The position numbers and the translations under genes are program-made. Below the pieces are notes generated by a model, which was not told the origin of the DNA, ran no database searches, and saw nothing but the letters and a program-made list of their open reading frames with translations. Shown piece by piece: positions 26,736 to 36,412 of a DNA stretch of 55,644 nucleotides. How positions within the stretch are numbered: the stretch's first letter is position 1; every line of letters starts with the position of its first letter. The DNA is from Acidimicrobiia bacterium (lineage in GTDB: Bacteria > Actinomycetota > Acidimicrobiia > Acidimicrobiales > AC-14). Location: positions 1 to 55,644 of the forward strand of contig JAHFUP010000030.1 of NCBI GenBank assembly GCA_023265025.1, in the 5' to 3' direction.

Positions 26736-27496
26736 CAGCCCACCTCCGCCGTGCTGCGCTTGTCCCGGCTGCGGCCGAGGTAGACCTCCTGCACCCGCTC
26801 GTCCGCCTGGACCTCGGCGACGGTCCCCTCGCAGAGGACCGAGCCCTCGTGCATGACCGTCACACAGTTGGCGAACCGGCGGAGGAACTCCATGTCGTGC
26901 TCCACGACGACGACCGTCCGCGTGCGGGCGATCTCGTGCAGGAGCTCCCCCGTCCGGGTGCGCTCCTCCTTGCTCATGCCGGCGACGGGCTCGTCGAGCA
27001 GCAGCAGGTGCGGGTCCTGGACGAGGAGCATGCCGATCTCCAGCCACTGCTTCTGCCCGTGCGAGAGCACTTCGGCCAGCCTGTCGGCCTGGTCGACGAG
27101 GCCGACGGTCGTCAGGGCGGCGTCGACTGCGTCGCTCACGCCCTTGCGCCGCCGAAGGAGCGCCCGCAGTGGCTGGCGGAAGTTGGCCGCGAGGTCGAGG
27201 TTCTCCACCACGGTGAGCTGCTCGAACACCGACGCGGTCTGGAACGTGCGACCGACGCCGAGCCGGACGATCTTGTGCTCGGGCAGCCCGAGAAGCGACT
27301 GGCCGGCGAAGGTCACCGTCCCGCCGGCCGGCGATGTGAGACCGGTGACAACGTCGATGAGCGTCGTCTTGCCGGCGCCGTTCGGGCCGATGAGGAAGCG
27401 CACCTCGCCCTCGGCGACGGTGAGGTCGAGGTTGTCGATGGCCCGGAAGCCGTCGAAGACGACCTCGAGATCCCGCACCTCCAGCAGCGTTGTCAT
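26735..27496 (-). CDS. urtD: urea ABC transporter ATP-binding protein UrtD
   Basis: A 253-residue LivG-type ATPase. Walker A GPNGAGKTT, the VGRTFQTASVFEQLTV Q-loop segment, signature LSHGQKQWLEIGMLL (the S-H-G-Q-K-Q-W form is typical of UrtD), Walker B LLLLDEPVAGM and VVVVEHDMEFLRR are intact. It forms the heterodimeric motor with UrtE. ATG 27496 overlaps the urtC stop by four bases. Confidence 0.93.
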   Translation of the reverse strand: MTTLLEVRDLEVVFDGFRAIDNLDLTVAEGEVRFLIGPNGAGKTTLIDVVTGLTSPAGGTVTFAGQSLLGLPEHKIVRLGVGRTFQTASVFEQLTVVENLDLAANFRQPLRALLRRRKGVSDAVDAALTTVGLVDQADRLAEVLSHGQKQWLEIGMLLVQDPHLLLLDEPVAGMSKEERTRTGELLHEIARTRTVVVVEHDMEFLRRFANCVTVMHEGSVLCEGTVAEVQADERVQEVYLGRSRDKRSTAEVG

Positions 27497-28590
27497 CCGA
27501 CCGCCTCCAGGACATTGGCCGGTTCGATCGTCATGGGCATGTCCGGAGCGGGAGCCCTGCGGCGGATCACGTCGCGGATGCCGGCCAGGCCCTTGGGGGC
27601 GAAGGCCACCACCAGGATGAACAGGGCGCCCTGGAAGTAGAGCCATCCCGACGCGAAGTGCTCTGACAGGCCGGTCTTGGCGTAGTTGACGAGCACGGTC
27701 CCGCCGATGGCGCCGACGAGCGTGGCCCGGCCGCCGACGGCGACACCGATCAGCAGCTCCAATGAAGGCACGATGCCCAAGGCCGCTGGCGACATGATGC
27801 CGACCACCGGCACGAACAGGGCCCCGGCCAGCCCGGCCATGCCCGCCGACACGGTGAAGGCCAGGACCTTCACGACCGTCGGGTTGTAGCCGAGGAAGCG
27901 CACCCGGTCCTCGCCGTCGCGCACCGCGATCAGGAGCCGGCCGTAGCGGCTGTGCACGAGCTGGCGGGCGACCAGGTAGACGATGGCCAGGCACACGGCG
28001 ACGGCGAGGTAGACGTTGCGCTGGTTGGTGGGGTCGTTCAGGTCGTAGCCGAACATGGTCTTCATGTTCGTGAGGCCGTTGGTGCCGGCGGTGTAGCCCT
28101 GCTGGCCGATGAGCAGGATCACGAAGGCGGCGGCGAGAGCCTGGGTCAGGATGGCGAAGTAGGCGCCCCGGATGCGCTGGCGGAAAACGAGCGCGCCGAG
28201 GCCGGCGGCGACGCCCATCGGGATGAGCAGCACGGCCGGCAACGCGAACCACGCGTGCCGGAAGGGCTGCCAGAACGCCGGCACCTTCTCGAGCCCGTTG
28301 TACGACATGAAGTCCGGGAGCCCGTCCGGTCCCGCTTCCTGGAGCTTCAGGAACATGCCCATGGCGTAACCGCCGAGGCCGAAGAAGAGGCCCTGGCCGA
28401 GGGTGAGCATGCCGCCGTAGCCCCAGGCCAGGTCGATGCCGACGGCGACGATGGCGAAACAGAGGTACTTGGCCAGCAGGCCGAGCCGGAACTCCGACAT
28501 GACCGCCGGCAGCACCACAAGACCGACGAACCCGATCAGCAGGAAGACGGCGCGCCCGTGCGTGCGCCGGGAGCGCAGCAGGGCGGTCAC
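27493..28590 (-). CDS. urtC: urea ABC transporter permease UrtC
   Basis: A 365-residue LivM-type permease with about ten hydrophobic helices. DLAWGYGGMLTLGQGLFFGLGG and GYTAGTNGLTN-like motifs, plus the UrtC-typical loop with DFMSYNGLEKVPAFW, identify it. The C-terminal EAA-like loop around ERVRFLGYNP (here DRVRFLGYNP) contacts the ATPases. GTG 28590 lies 76 bases after the urtB stop, an unusually long gap in this operon filled by GC hairpins. Confidence 0.92.
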   Translation of the reverse strand: MTALLRSRRTHGRAVFLLIGFVGLVVLPAVMSEFRLGLLAKYLCFAIVAVGIDLAWGYGGMLTLGQGLFFGLGGYAMGMFLKLQEAGPDGLPDFMSYNGLEKVPAFWQPFRHAWFALPAVLLIPMGVAAGLGALVFRQRIRGAYFAILTQALAAAFVILLIGQQGYTAGTNGLTNMKTMFGYDLNDPTNQRNVYLAVAVCLAIVYLVARQLVHSRYGRLLIAVRDGEDRVRFLGYNPTVVKVLAFTVSAGMAGLAGALFVPVVGIMSPAALGIVPSLELLIGVAVGGRATLVGAIGGTVLVNYAKTGLSEHFASGWLYFQGALFILVVAFAPKGLAGIRDVIRRRAPAPDMPMTIEPANVLEAVG

Positions 28591-28666
28591 CGGGTCGCCG
28601 CCTTCGGCGGCAGCCCCGGCGAACCGCCGGCGCCCTGTGCTATTTGGTTCGCTCGCATTCGCTCGC
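28591..28666. repeat. hairpin-rich spacer between urtB and urtC
   Basis: Contains GCCGCCTTCGGCGGC (28597-28611), the reverse complement of a 15-mer at 19127-19141, a second hairpin (CCGGCGAACCGCCGG, about 28616-28630), and a tandem CGCTCGC pair near 28650-28665. This may be a REP-like element that tunes permease mRNA levels. Confidence 0.45.
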
Positions 28667-29548
28667 TCACGTGAGGGCCCGGCTGCGCACGGAGACGAGG
28701 CCCTGGGGGCGCACCTGGAGCAGGGCGACCACGGCGACGAAGCAGAGCACCTTGGCCAGGCTGGCCTGGGTCTTGAACTCCACCAGCGACTGGATGACGC
28801 CCAGGCCGATGGCGGCGAACACCGCGCCCCGGAGCTGACCGAGGCCGCCGGCCACCACGACGAGGAACGCGTCGACGATGTAGGCGGTGCCCAGGCTGGG
28901 ACCGATGGGACCGAGCAGGGTGAGGGCCACGCCGGCCATCCCGGCCAGGCCGGAGCCGATGAAGAACGTCCGCTGGTCGACGGCCTGGGTGGCGATGCCG
29001 CTGACCGCGGCCAGCTGGCGGTTCTGCATGACGGCCCGCATGCGCCGGCCCTGGGGCAGGCGGGTCATGTACAGCCAGATGCCGGTCACCGACAGGGCGA
29101 CGAGGGCGATGATGAAGAGCCGGGCGTAGGGCAGCGTCGCGCCGGCGACGACGACGCCGCCGCCGAGCCACTCCGGCGCTTTGGCGTTGACGTTGGGGGC
29201 GCCGAAGATGTCGCGGGCCACCTGCTGGAGCAGCAGGCTGACGCCCCACGTGACGAGGAGGGTGTCGAGCGGGCGGCCGTACAGCCGCCGGATCAGCACC
29301 CGTTCGAGGACGAGGCCCATGGTCCCTGCCAGCGCGAACGCGACTGGCAGGGCCACGAGCAGGGACACGCTCTCGCCGAACACCCCGCCCACCATGTAGG
29401 CGGTGTAGGCGCCGGCCATGATGAGCTCGCCGTGGGCCAGGTTGATGACGCCCATCTGGCCGAAGGTGAAGGTCAGCCCGAGGGCGATGAGCAGCAGGAC
29501 GGACCCGATGCTCAGGCCGGTGAAGACCTGCGAGAGGTAGATGTCCAT
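28667..29548 (-). CDS. urtB: urea ABC transporter permease UrtB
   Basis: A 293-residue LivH-type permease with eight or so helices. ALGLTFTFGQMGVINLAHGELIM, LLVTWGVSLLLQQVARDIFG and MQNRQLAAVSGI are hallmarks of UrtB; the F-G-Q-M-G-V-I-N-x-A-H-G-E motif is shared by urea and branched-chain amino-acid permeases. Family UrtB proteins can be longer, with an extracytoplasmic N-terminal part; this one lacks it. ATG 29548 lies 22 bases after urtA. Confidence 0.92.
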   Translation of the reverse strand: MDIYLSQVFTGLSIGSVLLLIALGLTFTFGQMGVINLAHGELIMAGAYTAYMVGGVFGESVSLLVALPVAFALAGTMGLVLERVLIRRLYGRPLDTLLVTWGVSLLLQQVARDIFGAPNVNAKAPEWLGGGVVVAGATLPYARLFIIALVALSVTGIWLYMTRLPQGRRMRAVMQNRQLAAVSGIATQAVDQRTFFIGSGLAGMAGVALTLLGPIGPSLGTAYIVDAFLVVVAGGLGQLRGAVFAAIGLGVIQSLVEFKTQASLAKVLCFVAVVALLQVRPQGLVSVRSRALT

Positions 29549-29570
29549 GGTGATGTAGAGGTGCCGGCGG

Positions 29571-30806
29571 CTAGGAGAGGCCGGCGGCCCAGGGATAGCT
29601 CTTCAGGTACGGGTCCGGCTTGATCGGCGTCGGCGAGGCCGACACCTCCTTGATCAGGCCATCGGGCTGGACGACGCCGATCCGGGCCGTCTTGTAGATG
29701 TGCTGCGTGGCGCCGTCGATCGTCACCTTGCCCTCGGGGGCGTCGAAGGTGATGCCGTCCGCGGCCTTCTTCACCGCCTCGACCTCGGTCGTCCCCGCCT
29801 TGGTGACCGCCGCGGCCCACAGGTAGACCTGCACGTAGCCGGCCTCGATGGGGTCGTCGGTCACCCGGTTCTGCCCGAACTTCGCCTTGTAGGCGGCGAC
29901 GAATGTCTTGTTCGCCGGCGTGTCGGTCGTCTGGTAGTAGTTCCACGCCGTCAGGTGGCCGGCGATGTTCTCGGCGCCGATGCCCCGGGTCTCCTCCTCG
30001 GCCACGGAGACCGACATGACCGGCATGGTGGCGGCGGTCAGGCCGCCCGACTTGAACTGCTTGAAAAAGGCGACGTTGCTGTCGCCGTTCAGCGTGTTGA
30101 ACACCGCGTCCGGCTTGGCGTCCTTTAGCTTGTTGACCACGGTGGAGTACTCCGTGTGGCCGAGGGGCGTGTACTCCTCACCCACGATGGTGATCCCGTT
30201 GGCCGCGGCGTAGGCCTTGATCTCCTTGTTGGCCGTACGGGGGAAGACGTAGTCGCTGCCAACCAGGAAGATCTTGGTCTTGCCCTGGGCCTTGAGGTAG
30301 TCCATACCCGGGATGATCTGCTGGTTGGTCGTGGCGCCCGAGTAGAAGATGTAGGGCGACGTCTCGAGGCCCTCGTACTGCACCGGGTACCAGAGCAGCG
30401 CCTTGTTCTTCTCGAACACTGGCAGCATGGCCTTGCGGCTGGCCGAGGTCCACCCACCGAAGGTCGTAGCGACCTTGTCGACCGAGATCAGCTTCTGCGC
30501 CTTCTCGGCGAAGGTCGGCCAGTCCGACGCGCCGTCCTCGACCTTGGCCTCGATCTTCTTGCCCAGGACGCCGCCCTTGGCGTTGATCTCCTCGATGGCC
30601 AGCAGCTCGGCGTCACGCACCGACACCTCGCTGATCGCCATCGTGCCGCTCAGGGAGTGGAGGATGCCCACCTTGATGGTGCTGCCGCCGTCGGTCGCAC
30701 CACCCGTCTGCCCGCTGCCGCTCGAGCTGTCGTTCGCCGAATCGCCGCACGCGGCGGCCACGACGGCCAGCAGCATGACAACGCCCACCCATTTCTTGGT
30801 TTTCAA
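29571..30806 (-). CDS. urtA: urea ABC transporter substrate-binding lipoprotein UrtA
   Basis: A 411-residue lipoprotein (lipobox VAAAC, C20) with a Ser/Gly linker and the two-lobed Peripla_BP fold. [36 protein letters not shown] is the textbook UrtA/FmdD opening (residues about 44-79), and [16 protein letters not shown] and [12 protein letters not shown] follow. It captures urea at the cell surface for UrtBC. The start is TTG 30806 with GGAGGGG eight bases upstream; no ATG or GTG fits better. It heads the operon, on the same strand as urease. Confidence 0.93.
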   Translation of the reverse strand: MKTKKWVGVVMLLAVVAAACGDSANDSSSGSGQTGGATDGGSTIKVGILHSLSGTMAISEVSVRDAELLAIEEINAKGGVLGKKIEAKVEDGASDWPTFAEKAQKLISVDKVATTFGGWTSASRKAMLPVFEKNKALLWYPVQYEGLETSPYIFYSGATTNQQIIPGMDYLKAQGKTKIFLVGSDYVFPRTANKEIKAYAAANGITIVGEEYTPLGHTEYSTVVNKLKDAKPDAVFNTLNGDSNVAFFKQFKSGGLTAATMPVMSVSVAEEETRGIGAENIAGHLTAWNYYQTTDTPANKTFVAAYKAKFGQNRVTDDPIEAGYVQVYLWAAAVTKAGTTEVEAVKKAADGITFDAPEGKVTIDGATQHIYKTARIGVVQPDGLIKEVSASPTPIKPDPYLKSYPWAAGLS

Positions 30807-30944
30807 GTCGGTATCCCCTCCATAGACGACGTTGGGGCCGAACCTAGGGAGCAGACGTTGCGTTCGGGCATCCGCCTCGTTCCATGAAGATGAAGGGATC
30901 CTGTCGGACTTGTGTACGCACGCGGCGGGTAGCGTCCGCCGCAA

Positions 30945-31913
30945 ATGTCCGCCGCCCCCGACGCCGTGGCCCGGCGACTCCGCCGCCTCGCCGAGGAGCT
31001 CGAGGAGAGCGGCCTGCCACCACAGGAGCCCGGCGAGCTGCAGGAGATGCTCCTGCATGAGATCGACTACGCGCTGCGTCCCGTCGTCCACGAGCGGAGA
31101 GTGGCCAGCCTCGGCACCATCCTGGAGCCGAGAACCGATCCGGGGACATGGGCGGCCGGCGCCGCCCTCGACATCATGCGTGGTCAGATCGCCAACCAGC
31201 CGCTGTCGGCGGCGCGGCGCTTCGCCGACGGGCTCTCCAGCTGGGTCCTTCGCCGCACCGACGGGACCGACGAATGGGTCGTCTTCGACCGTCCCGCCGG
31301 CTCCGAGCGTGATCTCGTCGTCCTGGCCGAGGTCCTCGACGCGACACTCGTCCAGCGCCACCCCGCTGGGCCGGTCCGTGTCGTCGGGCGGTTCGGCGTC
31401 CTGCGCTGGCAGGGGCTGGCGTGGCACCACGAGCCGCCCGTGCGCAGCTGGATCGACACCGTCACCGCCAGCTCGGACCACGGCAACCCGGAGGTGCTCG
31501 GGGCCCTGCTCGAGTTCGCGGTCCACGACCTCGGATCACGGGGCATCGGCTCACTGCTGATCTATCGCTCGGACACCGATCCCGGGCCGCCGGTCGAGGA
31601 GCGGCTGCCGACGCCGCCCCGCCTGCAGATCCGGGAGGCATACCAGCTCGCGCCCCTCCGCCACGCCCTGGCCCAGATCGACGGCGCCGCCGTCTTCGAC
31701 CGCGACGGTGCGCTGCGCCGGCTCGGTGTCCGGCTGGTGCCGAGCAGCGCGGCGGAGGAGGCCGTGGAGGCGTTCCGGGGCACCCGGCACACATCGGGCC
31801 GGCGCTACAGCTTCGACGACCCCGGGGCAACGGTCATCGCCGTCAGCGAGGACGGGCCGGTGTCGGTGCTGCGCAACGGCGAGGTGCTGGGCCGCTCCCC
31901 CGCCGACGACTGA
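30945..31913 (+). CDS. diadenylate cyclase (DisA_N/DAC)-like protein
   Basis: A 322-residue soluble protein. The C-terminal ~120 residues resemble the DAC domain that makes c-di-AMP: D246-G247-A248 in [12 protein letters not shown] and the RH-x motif R281-H282-T283 in [11 protein letters not shown], followed by [20 protein letters not shown]. In proven enzymes the second motif is usually RHR, so Thr at this place raises doubt about activity. The N-terminal ~200 residues, starting with a charged helix, are not a family I recognise. TAGCGT lies nine bases before ATG 30945. A nucleotide-binding receptor instead of a cyclase is the main alternative. Confidence 0.7.
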   Translation: MSAAPDAVARRLRRLAEELEESGLPPQEPGELQEMLLHEIDYALRPVVHERRVASLGTILEPRTDPGTWAAGAALDIMRGQIANQPLSAARRFADGLSSWVLRRTDGTDEWVVFDRPAGSERDLVVLAEVLDATLVQRHPAGPVRVVGRFGVLRWQGLAWHHEPPVRSWIDTVTASSDHGNPEVLGALLEFAVHDLGSRGIGSLLIYRSDTDPGPPVEERLPTPPRLQIREAYQLAPLRHALAQIDGAAVFDRDGALRRLGVRLVPSSAAEEAVEAFRGTRHTSGRRYSFDDPGATVIAVSEDGPVSVLRNGEVLGRSPADD

Positions 31914-31993
31914 GCACGGCGAAATCCTCAAGCTTTCTCCCGATGCCACCGATACGGCGGTGTGCTCCCAGCACGGTTCAGAAGGGGGACAAG

Positions 31994-33745
31994 GTGACAC
32001 CGGTTGCATTTCATCCCCATCGGAGCGGATCGCGCCGCGACGCCCGCGCGCTCGTCCGTGCTCCGCGCCTCCGCGCCGGCGTCGTCGTCACCGCCCTCTT
32101 CGCCGGCATGGCCGCCCTCACGCCGGCGGTCACCGGTGCGGTCGCCCGGCCCTCCTCGGTCGCATCGGCGGACGTCGACCGTGAGCTCCGAGGGCTCACG
32201 ACCGGCTCGGCGCAGGTCATCATCCAGCTGCGCGGCGACAGCGTCGCCGGCGAGCGGGCCGTCGCCGAGGCCGGCGGCACCGTCCGGCGCCACCTGCCCC
32301 TGATCAACGGCCTGGCCGCCACCGTCCCCGCCCAAGGCATCGCCACCCTCGCCACCGCGCAAGGCGTGCGGGCCGTCAGCCTCGACCGCCCGGTGAACGT
32401 CCAGGGGGGCGGGGACTCGGCGTCGCCCAACTCCGTCTACGACAAGGTCATGCGGGCCGACGACACCTGGGCGGCCGGCGCCACCGGCGCCGGCGTCACC
32501 GTCGCCCTGATCGACACCGGCATCGCCAACGTTGCCGACCTCGCCGGCCGCGTCCTCCCGGTCACCGACGACATCACCGGCGCCGTCACCGCCTGCGAGA
32601 ACCTCTCCGGCGAGGCCGGCTGCGGTGACTCCTACGGGCACGGCACCTTCGTCGCCGGGATCATCGCCGGCGACGGCACCGCATCGAACGGCAAGTACAC
32701 GGGCGTCGCCCCCGGGGCCAACCTCGTCTCGGTGAAGGTCGCCGGCCGTGACGGCTCCGCCGACGTCAGCACCGTCATCGCCGCCATCCAGTGGACGGTC
32801 TCGTTCAAGGACCGCTACGGGATCAAGGTCCTGAACCTCTCGCTCGGTACCGACAGCACCCAGACCTACCGCACCGACCCGCTGAACTTCGCCGTCGAGA
32901 AGGCGTGGGCGTCGGGGATCGCCGTCGTGGTGGCCGCCAGCAACCGGGGCCCGGCCGCCGGCACCATCTCCAAGCCCGGCGACGACCCGTGGGTCATCAC
33001 TGTCGGTGCCATCGACGACCAGGGCACCCCCGGCCTGGGCGACGACGCGGTCCCCAGCTTCTCCAGCCACGGGCCCACGGCCGCCGACGGCCTGGCCAAG
33101 CCCGACGTCGTCGCCCCCGGCGCCCACATGATCTCGCTACGGGCCCCCGGCAGCGCCATCGACACCGAGTTCCCCAACTACATCGGTACCGCCTACCGCC
33201 GCGGCAGCGGGACGTCGATGGCGACCGGCGCCGTCTCAGGGGCGGTGGCCCTGATGCTCCAGGCCAACCCGGCCATGGCGCCCGACCGGGTGAAATACGC
33301 CTTGATGTCGACGGCACGGCCCGACGCCTCCACCGACCGCATGGCCGTCGGCGCCGGCCTGGTGGACGTCTACAACGCCTCCTACAGTGCCCCCGCCGGC
33401 ACAGCCAACCAGGGTCTCGACCGTTCCACCGGCCTGGGCAGCCTGGACGCCAGCCGGGGCTCGATCCGGGTGCGGACCACAGGAGTGCTCCCCAGCCCCG
33501 TCATGGGCCTCCTCACCGCCCAGCTCCAGCAGTGGCGGCCTCAGACCTGGACCACCACGCCGTGGACCGGCTCGTCCTGGTACGGGTCCTCGTGGTACGG
33601 CAGCTCGTGGTACGGGTCCTCGTGGTACGGGTCGTCCTGGTATGGATCCTCCTGGTACGGCTCCTCCTGGTACGGCCAGTTCGAAGGGTCCTCGTGGTAC
33701 GGTTCGTCTTGGTACGGCTCCTCCTGGTACGGAGCCTGGGAGTAG
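31994..33745 (+). CDS. secreted subtilisin-family (S8) protease with GSSWY repeats
   Basis: A 583-residue secreted serine protease. After a signal peptide (hydrophobic core about 26-46) comes an inhibitor-I9-like propeptide (about 65-135), then the S8 catalytic domain with D174 (ALIDTGI), H216 (SYGHGTFVAGI) and S408 (GTSMATGAVSG); the oxyanion Asn lies in VVAASNRGPA. The C terminus (526-579) has ten copies of GSSWY, seven before and three after a G-Q-F-E spacer, ending GAWE. GTG 31994 has a GGGGGA ribosome-binding site. The gene lies three bases before a membrane histidine kinase, implying co-expression and perhaps a proteolytic signalling link. Confidence 0.92.
   Translation: MTPVAFHPHRSGSRRDARALVRAPRLRAGVVVTALFAGMAALTPAVTGAVARPSSVASADVDRELRGLTTGSAQVIIQLRGDSVAGERAVAEAGGTVRRHLPLINGLAATVPAQGIATLATAQGVRAVSLDRPVNVQGGGDSASPNSVYDKVMRADDTWAAGATGAGVTVALIDTGIANVADLAGRVLPVTDDITGAVTACENLSGEAGCGDSYGHGTFVAGIIAGDGTASNGKYTGVAPGANLVSVKVAGRDGSADVSTVIAAIQWTVSFKDRYGIKVLNLSLGTDSTQTYRTDPLNFAVEKAWASGIAVVVAASNRGPAAGTISKPGDDPWVITVGAIDDQGTPGLGDDAVPSFSSHGPTAADGLAKPDVVAPGAHMISLRAPGSAIDTEFPNYIGTAYRRGSGTSMATGAVSGAVALMLQANPAMAPDRVKYALMSTARPDASTDRMAVGAGLVDVYNASYSAPAGTANQGLDRSTGLGSLDASRGSIRVRTTGVLPSPVMGLLTAQLQQWRPQTWTTTPWTGSSWYGSSWYGSSWYGSSWYGSSWYGSSWYGSSWYGQFEGSSWYGSSWYGSSWYGAWE
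33569..33730 (+). repeat. ten 15-bp in-frame repeats encoding GSSWY
   Basis: Seven 15-bp units, a 12-bp interruption (G-Q-F-E), then three more. Copies differ mainly at third positions, which suggests selection on the peptide and not recent slippage. Confidence 0.95.
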
Positions 33746-33748
33746 CAG

Positions 33749-35521
33749 ATGTCACTGCCTCCGAAGGTCCGGGCCACCGTCGTCGGCTTCTCGCTGACCG
33801 GCGCTGTGACCCTTGTCGTGGCCGCCGCACTCGTGCCGTCGCAGGGCCTCGGCCCGGCCTACGAGCTGGTGCCTTTGACCATCCTGCTCGCTCTGGGCTG
33901 GGCGTTCCCCCTCCTGGTCCTGCGGCGGGAGGAGACCGAGGCGTTCCAGCTCGACGAGGCGTTCTTTGTCGCCATGGCCCTCCTCCTGCCGGCGCCCGGG
34001 ACGATCGGGGTGTTCTTCACCGCCATGGTGGTCGGCAACATCGTCCGCCGGCGGCCCCTGACGAGGGCGGCGTTCAACATCGGCCAGACGCTCACCGCGG
34101 TCGGTCTGGGGTTGGCGACCATGCACGTCCTCACCCCCCTGGACGGGGGGACACCGACACCGCTGGACGCCGGCGCCGCCATCATCGGTGCCGGCGTTTT
34201 CCTGCTCCTGAACACCGCCGCCGTCTCCCTGGTGATCTCCCTCAACGAGCACCGCCGGCCGATGCAGGTGGTCCTCGAAGGCCTGGACCTCCGGGTGCTG
34301 GTGTGGGCCGGCGGCACCGCCCTCGGGTTGCTGACCGCCATCGGCGGCGCCGGGCGGTCCTGGGCGCTGGTCCTCGCCGCCATCCCGATGGCTGCACTCA
34401 ACCTCGTCCTGCGCGAGCACGCCAATGCCCGCCGGCAGAGCCAGCGGGCCGAGGAGCTGTTCGCCGCCGCCGGCCAGATCCACGCCTCCGTCGACCTCGC
34501 CGAGGTGGAGCGGGCCGTGGTCCTGGCCAGCACGTCGCTGCTGCGCTGCCGGCACGCCCGCATCGACGCCGGCGGTCCGAACAACGGCGAGATCGGCGTC
34601 GCCATCCCGGGCTCGATCCCGTCCCGGTGGCTGGTCGTCGGGCAGCCGCTGGGCTTCAACCCGCTGGGCGACACCGACCTCGAGATGCTCGGCGTCGTCG
34701 CCGGCATTGCGGCGCGAGCCATGCAGAACGCCGGCTACCTGGTCCGGGAGCAGGAGATCCGGGAGAGCCTCGAGGAGCTCAACCGGGTCAAGACCGACTT
34801 CGTGTCGTCGGTGTCGCATGAGCTGCGGACGCCGCTCACCAGCATCCTGGGATACGTCGAGATCCTCGGGGACGGGTTCGGTGGCGACCTGACCGCCGAG
34901 CAGGCGCGCATGCTGGGGATCGTCGGGCGCAACGCCGAGCGCCTGCTCGGGCTCATCGAGGAACTGCTCTTGATGGCCAGCCTCGAATCCGGCACCATGC
35001 GCCTGTCTCTGGCGCCGGTCTCGGTGCGGGCCCTGCTGAACGACGTCTACCAAGCCGTCGTGCCCGACCTGTCGGCCCGCGCCCTCGACGTCGCCGTCGA
35101 CGTGGCCGTCGACGCCGACATGATCACCGGCGACCCACGCCGGCTGGATCGCGCCCTCCTGAACCTGTTGACCAACGCCATCAAGTTCACACCCGACGGC
35201 GGCCAGGTCCGGATCTCCGCCCGCCGCGCCGACCAGTTCGTGCACATCGAGGTGGCGGACACCGGTCTCGGCATTCCGCTGGAGGACCAGCCCAAGATCT
35301 TCGACCGCTTCTTCCGGTCGTCGTCGTCGGCCCACCTTGCCCTCCCTGGGACCGGGCTCGGCCTGTCGATCACCAAGATGATCATCGAGGGCCACGGCGG
35401 GTGGATCACGGTCTCGTCGATCCCCGGCGAGGGGACCACCATCACCATCAGCCTCCCGCTGGTGGCGACCGCGCAGCCCACGCTGCCGGTCGCGCCGCCC
35501 AAGGCGCCGGTCCGCAGCTAA
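33749..35521 (+). CDS. multi-pass membrane histidine kinase with GAF-like domain
   Basis: A 590-residue kinase. The N-terminal ~230 residues form about seven to eight membrane helices, a membrane-embedded sensor without a large external domain. Then come a GAF-like region (about 235-330), HisKA with H357 in VSSVSHELRTPLTSILGYVE (18 residues around it), and HATPase with N box LLTNAIKFTP, G1 DTGLGIP, F box KIFDRFF and G2 GTGLGLSI. It starts three bases after the GSSWY protease gene. No response regulator is adjacent, so it is probably an orphan or phosphorylates a distant partner. Confidence 0.9.
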   Translation: MSLPPKVRATVVGFSLTGAVTLVVAAALVPSQGLGPAYELVPLTILLALGWAFPLLVLRREETEAFQLDEAFFVAMALLLPAPGTIGVFFTAMVVGNIVRRRPLTRAAFNIGQTLTAVGLGLATMHVLTPLDGGTPTPLDAGAAIIGAGVFLLLNTAAVSLVISLNEHRRPMQVVLEGLDLRVLVWAGGTALGLLTAIGGAGRSWALVLAAIPMAALNLVLREHANARRQSQRAEELFAAAGQIHASVDLAEVERAVVLASTSLLRCRHARIDAGGPNNGEIGVAIPGSIPSRWLVVGQPLGFNPLGDTDLEMLGVVAGIAARAMQNAGYLVREQEIRESLEELNRVKTDFVSSVSHELRTPLTSILGYVEILGDGFGGDLTAEQARMLGIVGRNAERLLGLIEELLLMASLESGTMRLSLAPVSVRALLNDVYQAVVPDLSARALDVAVDVAVDADMITGDPRRLDRALLNLLTNAIKFTPDGGQVRISARRADQFVHIEVADTGLGIPLEDQPKIFDRFFRSSSSAHLALPGTGLGLSITKMIIEGHGGWITVSSIPGEGTTITISLPLVATAQPTLPVAPPKAPVRS

Positions 35522-35554
35522 ACCGCACGCCCACACCGATGACGACCCGCCGGC

Positions 35555-36412
35555 TCAAGCGGTGACGCCGAGCACGATCCGCGGCGATCTGATCGGATCG
35601 AGCCAGCGGAGGACCTCCACCAGGCGGCCGGCCGGCAGGGAGACGCAGCCCGCGGTGGGACCGCCCGTGGACACGTGGAGGAAGATCGCGCTGCCGAGCC
35701 CCGGCGTGCGGGCGGTGTTGTAGGCGATCACCGCGCCGTGGTCGTAGGCCGGGCTGACGTACATCGGCTCGGGCTCCACGCCGGCGTCCTGCTCGTCGAC
35801 GTCGACCCAGGTGTTGTAGCGGGGGCTGGCGGGATCGTCGTCCCAGACGATGGAGCGGTCGGTCACCCGCCGGTAGGGAAACTGCACACCGGGGTCGGGG
35901 GCGACGCCGAAGAGGAAGTCGAACCCGTACACGCCCGACGGCGTACGGCCGTCGCCCTCCCGCTTCTCGCCGGGCGGGGCGATGCCGCGGGTGCCGACAT
36001 TGGCCGGCCACGGCCCGAAGGCCACCGCCCATCTGTCCCCCTGCCGCTCGTACGCGGTCAGCGTGGCGGTCGTCGCCCCGTACCGGGTGGCGGTGACGAC
36101 GATGGCCTGGCCGGCGGAACCGGCCCGGGCCAGGGCCGGGTCGGCGGTAGGTGCGGTCGTGGCCGGCCCGGAGGTGGCCGGCCCGGAGGTGGCCGGCGCC
36201 GCCGTCGTGCGGGGGATGGATGTAGTCGGAGGAGCGGTGGTGGTGGTCGGGAGGGCTGTCGTAGGGGTTGGGTTCGGCGCAGCCGTGGTCGTCGGCTCTT
36301 CGGACAGCGTCGTTCCGGGGGCGCCGGCCTCGCCGGGTGACCCCGGCCCACAGGCGGCGACGAGGAGGACGGCGAGGAGCGCGACGGCCGCCCGGCCGCA
36401 GGAACGTCGCAT
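35555..36412 (-). CDS. L,D-transpeptidase (YkuD)-like lipoprotein
   Basis: A 285-residue lipoprotein (lipobox LVAAC, C21) with a long Thr/Pro linker (about 32-92) crossing the wall, then a YkuD-like catalytic domain. The motif H246-V-S-T-G-G-P-T-A-G-C256-V-S-L-P supplies the catalytic Cys and His, and GIAPPGEKREGDGRTPSGVY is a typical substrate-groove segment. Such enzymes form 3-3 crosslinks in peptidoglycan or attach proteins. It faces the M15 peptidase gene across 21 bases, giving two wall-active enzymes from one promoter region. Confidence 0.87.
   Translation of the reverse strand: MRRSCGRAAVALLAVLLVAACGPGSPGEAGAPGTTLSEEPTTTAAPNPTPTTALPTTTTAPPTTSIPRTTAAPATSGPATSGPATTAPTADPALARAGSAGQAIVVTATRYGATTATLTAYERQGDRWAVAFGPWPANVGTRGIAPPGEKREGDGRTPSGVYGFDFLFGVAPDPGVQFPYRRVTDRSIVWDDDPASPRYNTWVDVDEQDAGVEPEPMYVSPAYDHGAVIAYNTARTPGLGSAIFLHVSTGGPTAGCVSLPAGRLVEVLRWLDPIRSPRIVLGVTA

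Noticed and set aside
31914-31993. c-di-AMP riboswitch between the DAC-like gene and the protease gene
   Set aside because: Only 80 bases are available, and I see none of the paired elements expected of the ydaO/yuaA class.
33569-33730. Repeat array considered as CRISPR or minisatellite
   Set aside because: Units are 15 bp, in frame, without spacers, and encode a constant pentapeptide with third-position variation, so they are coding repeats.
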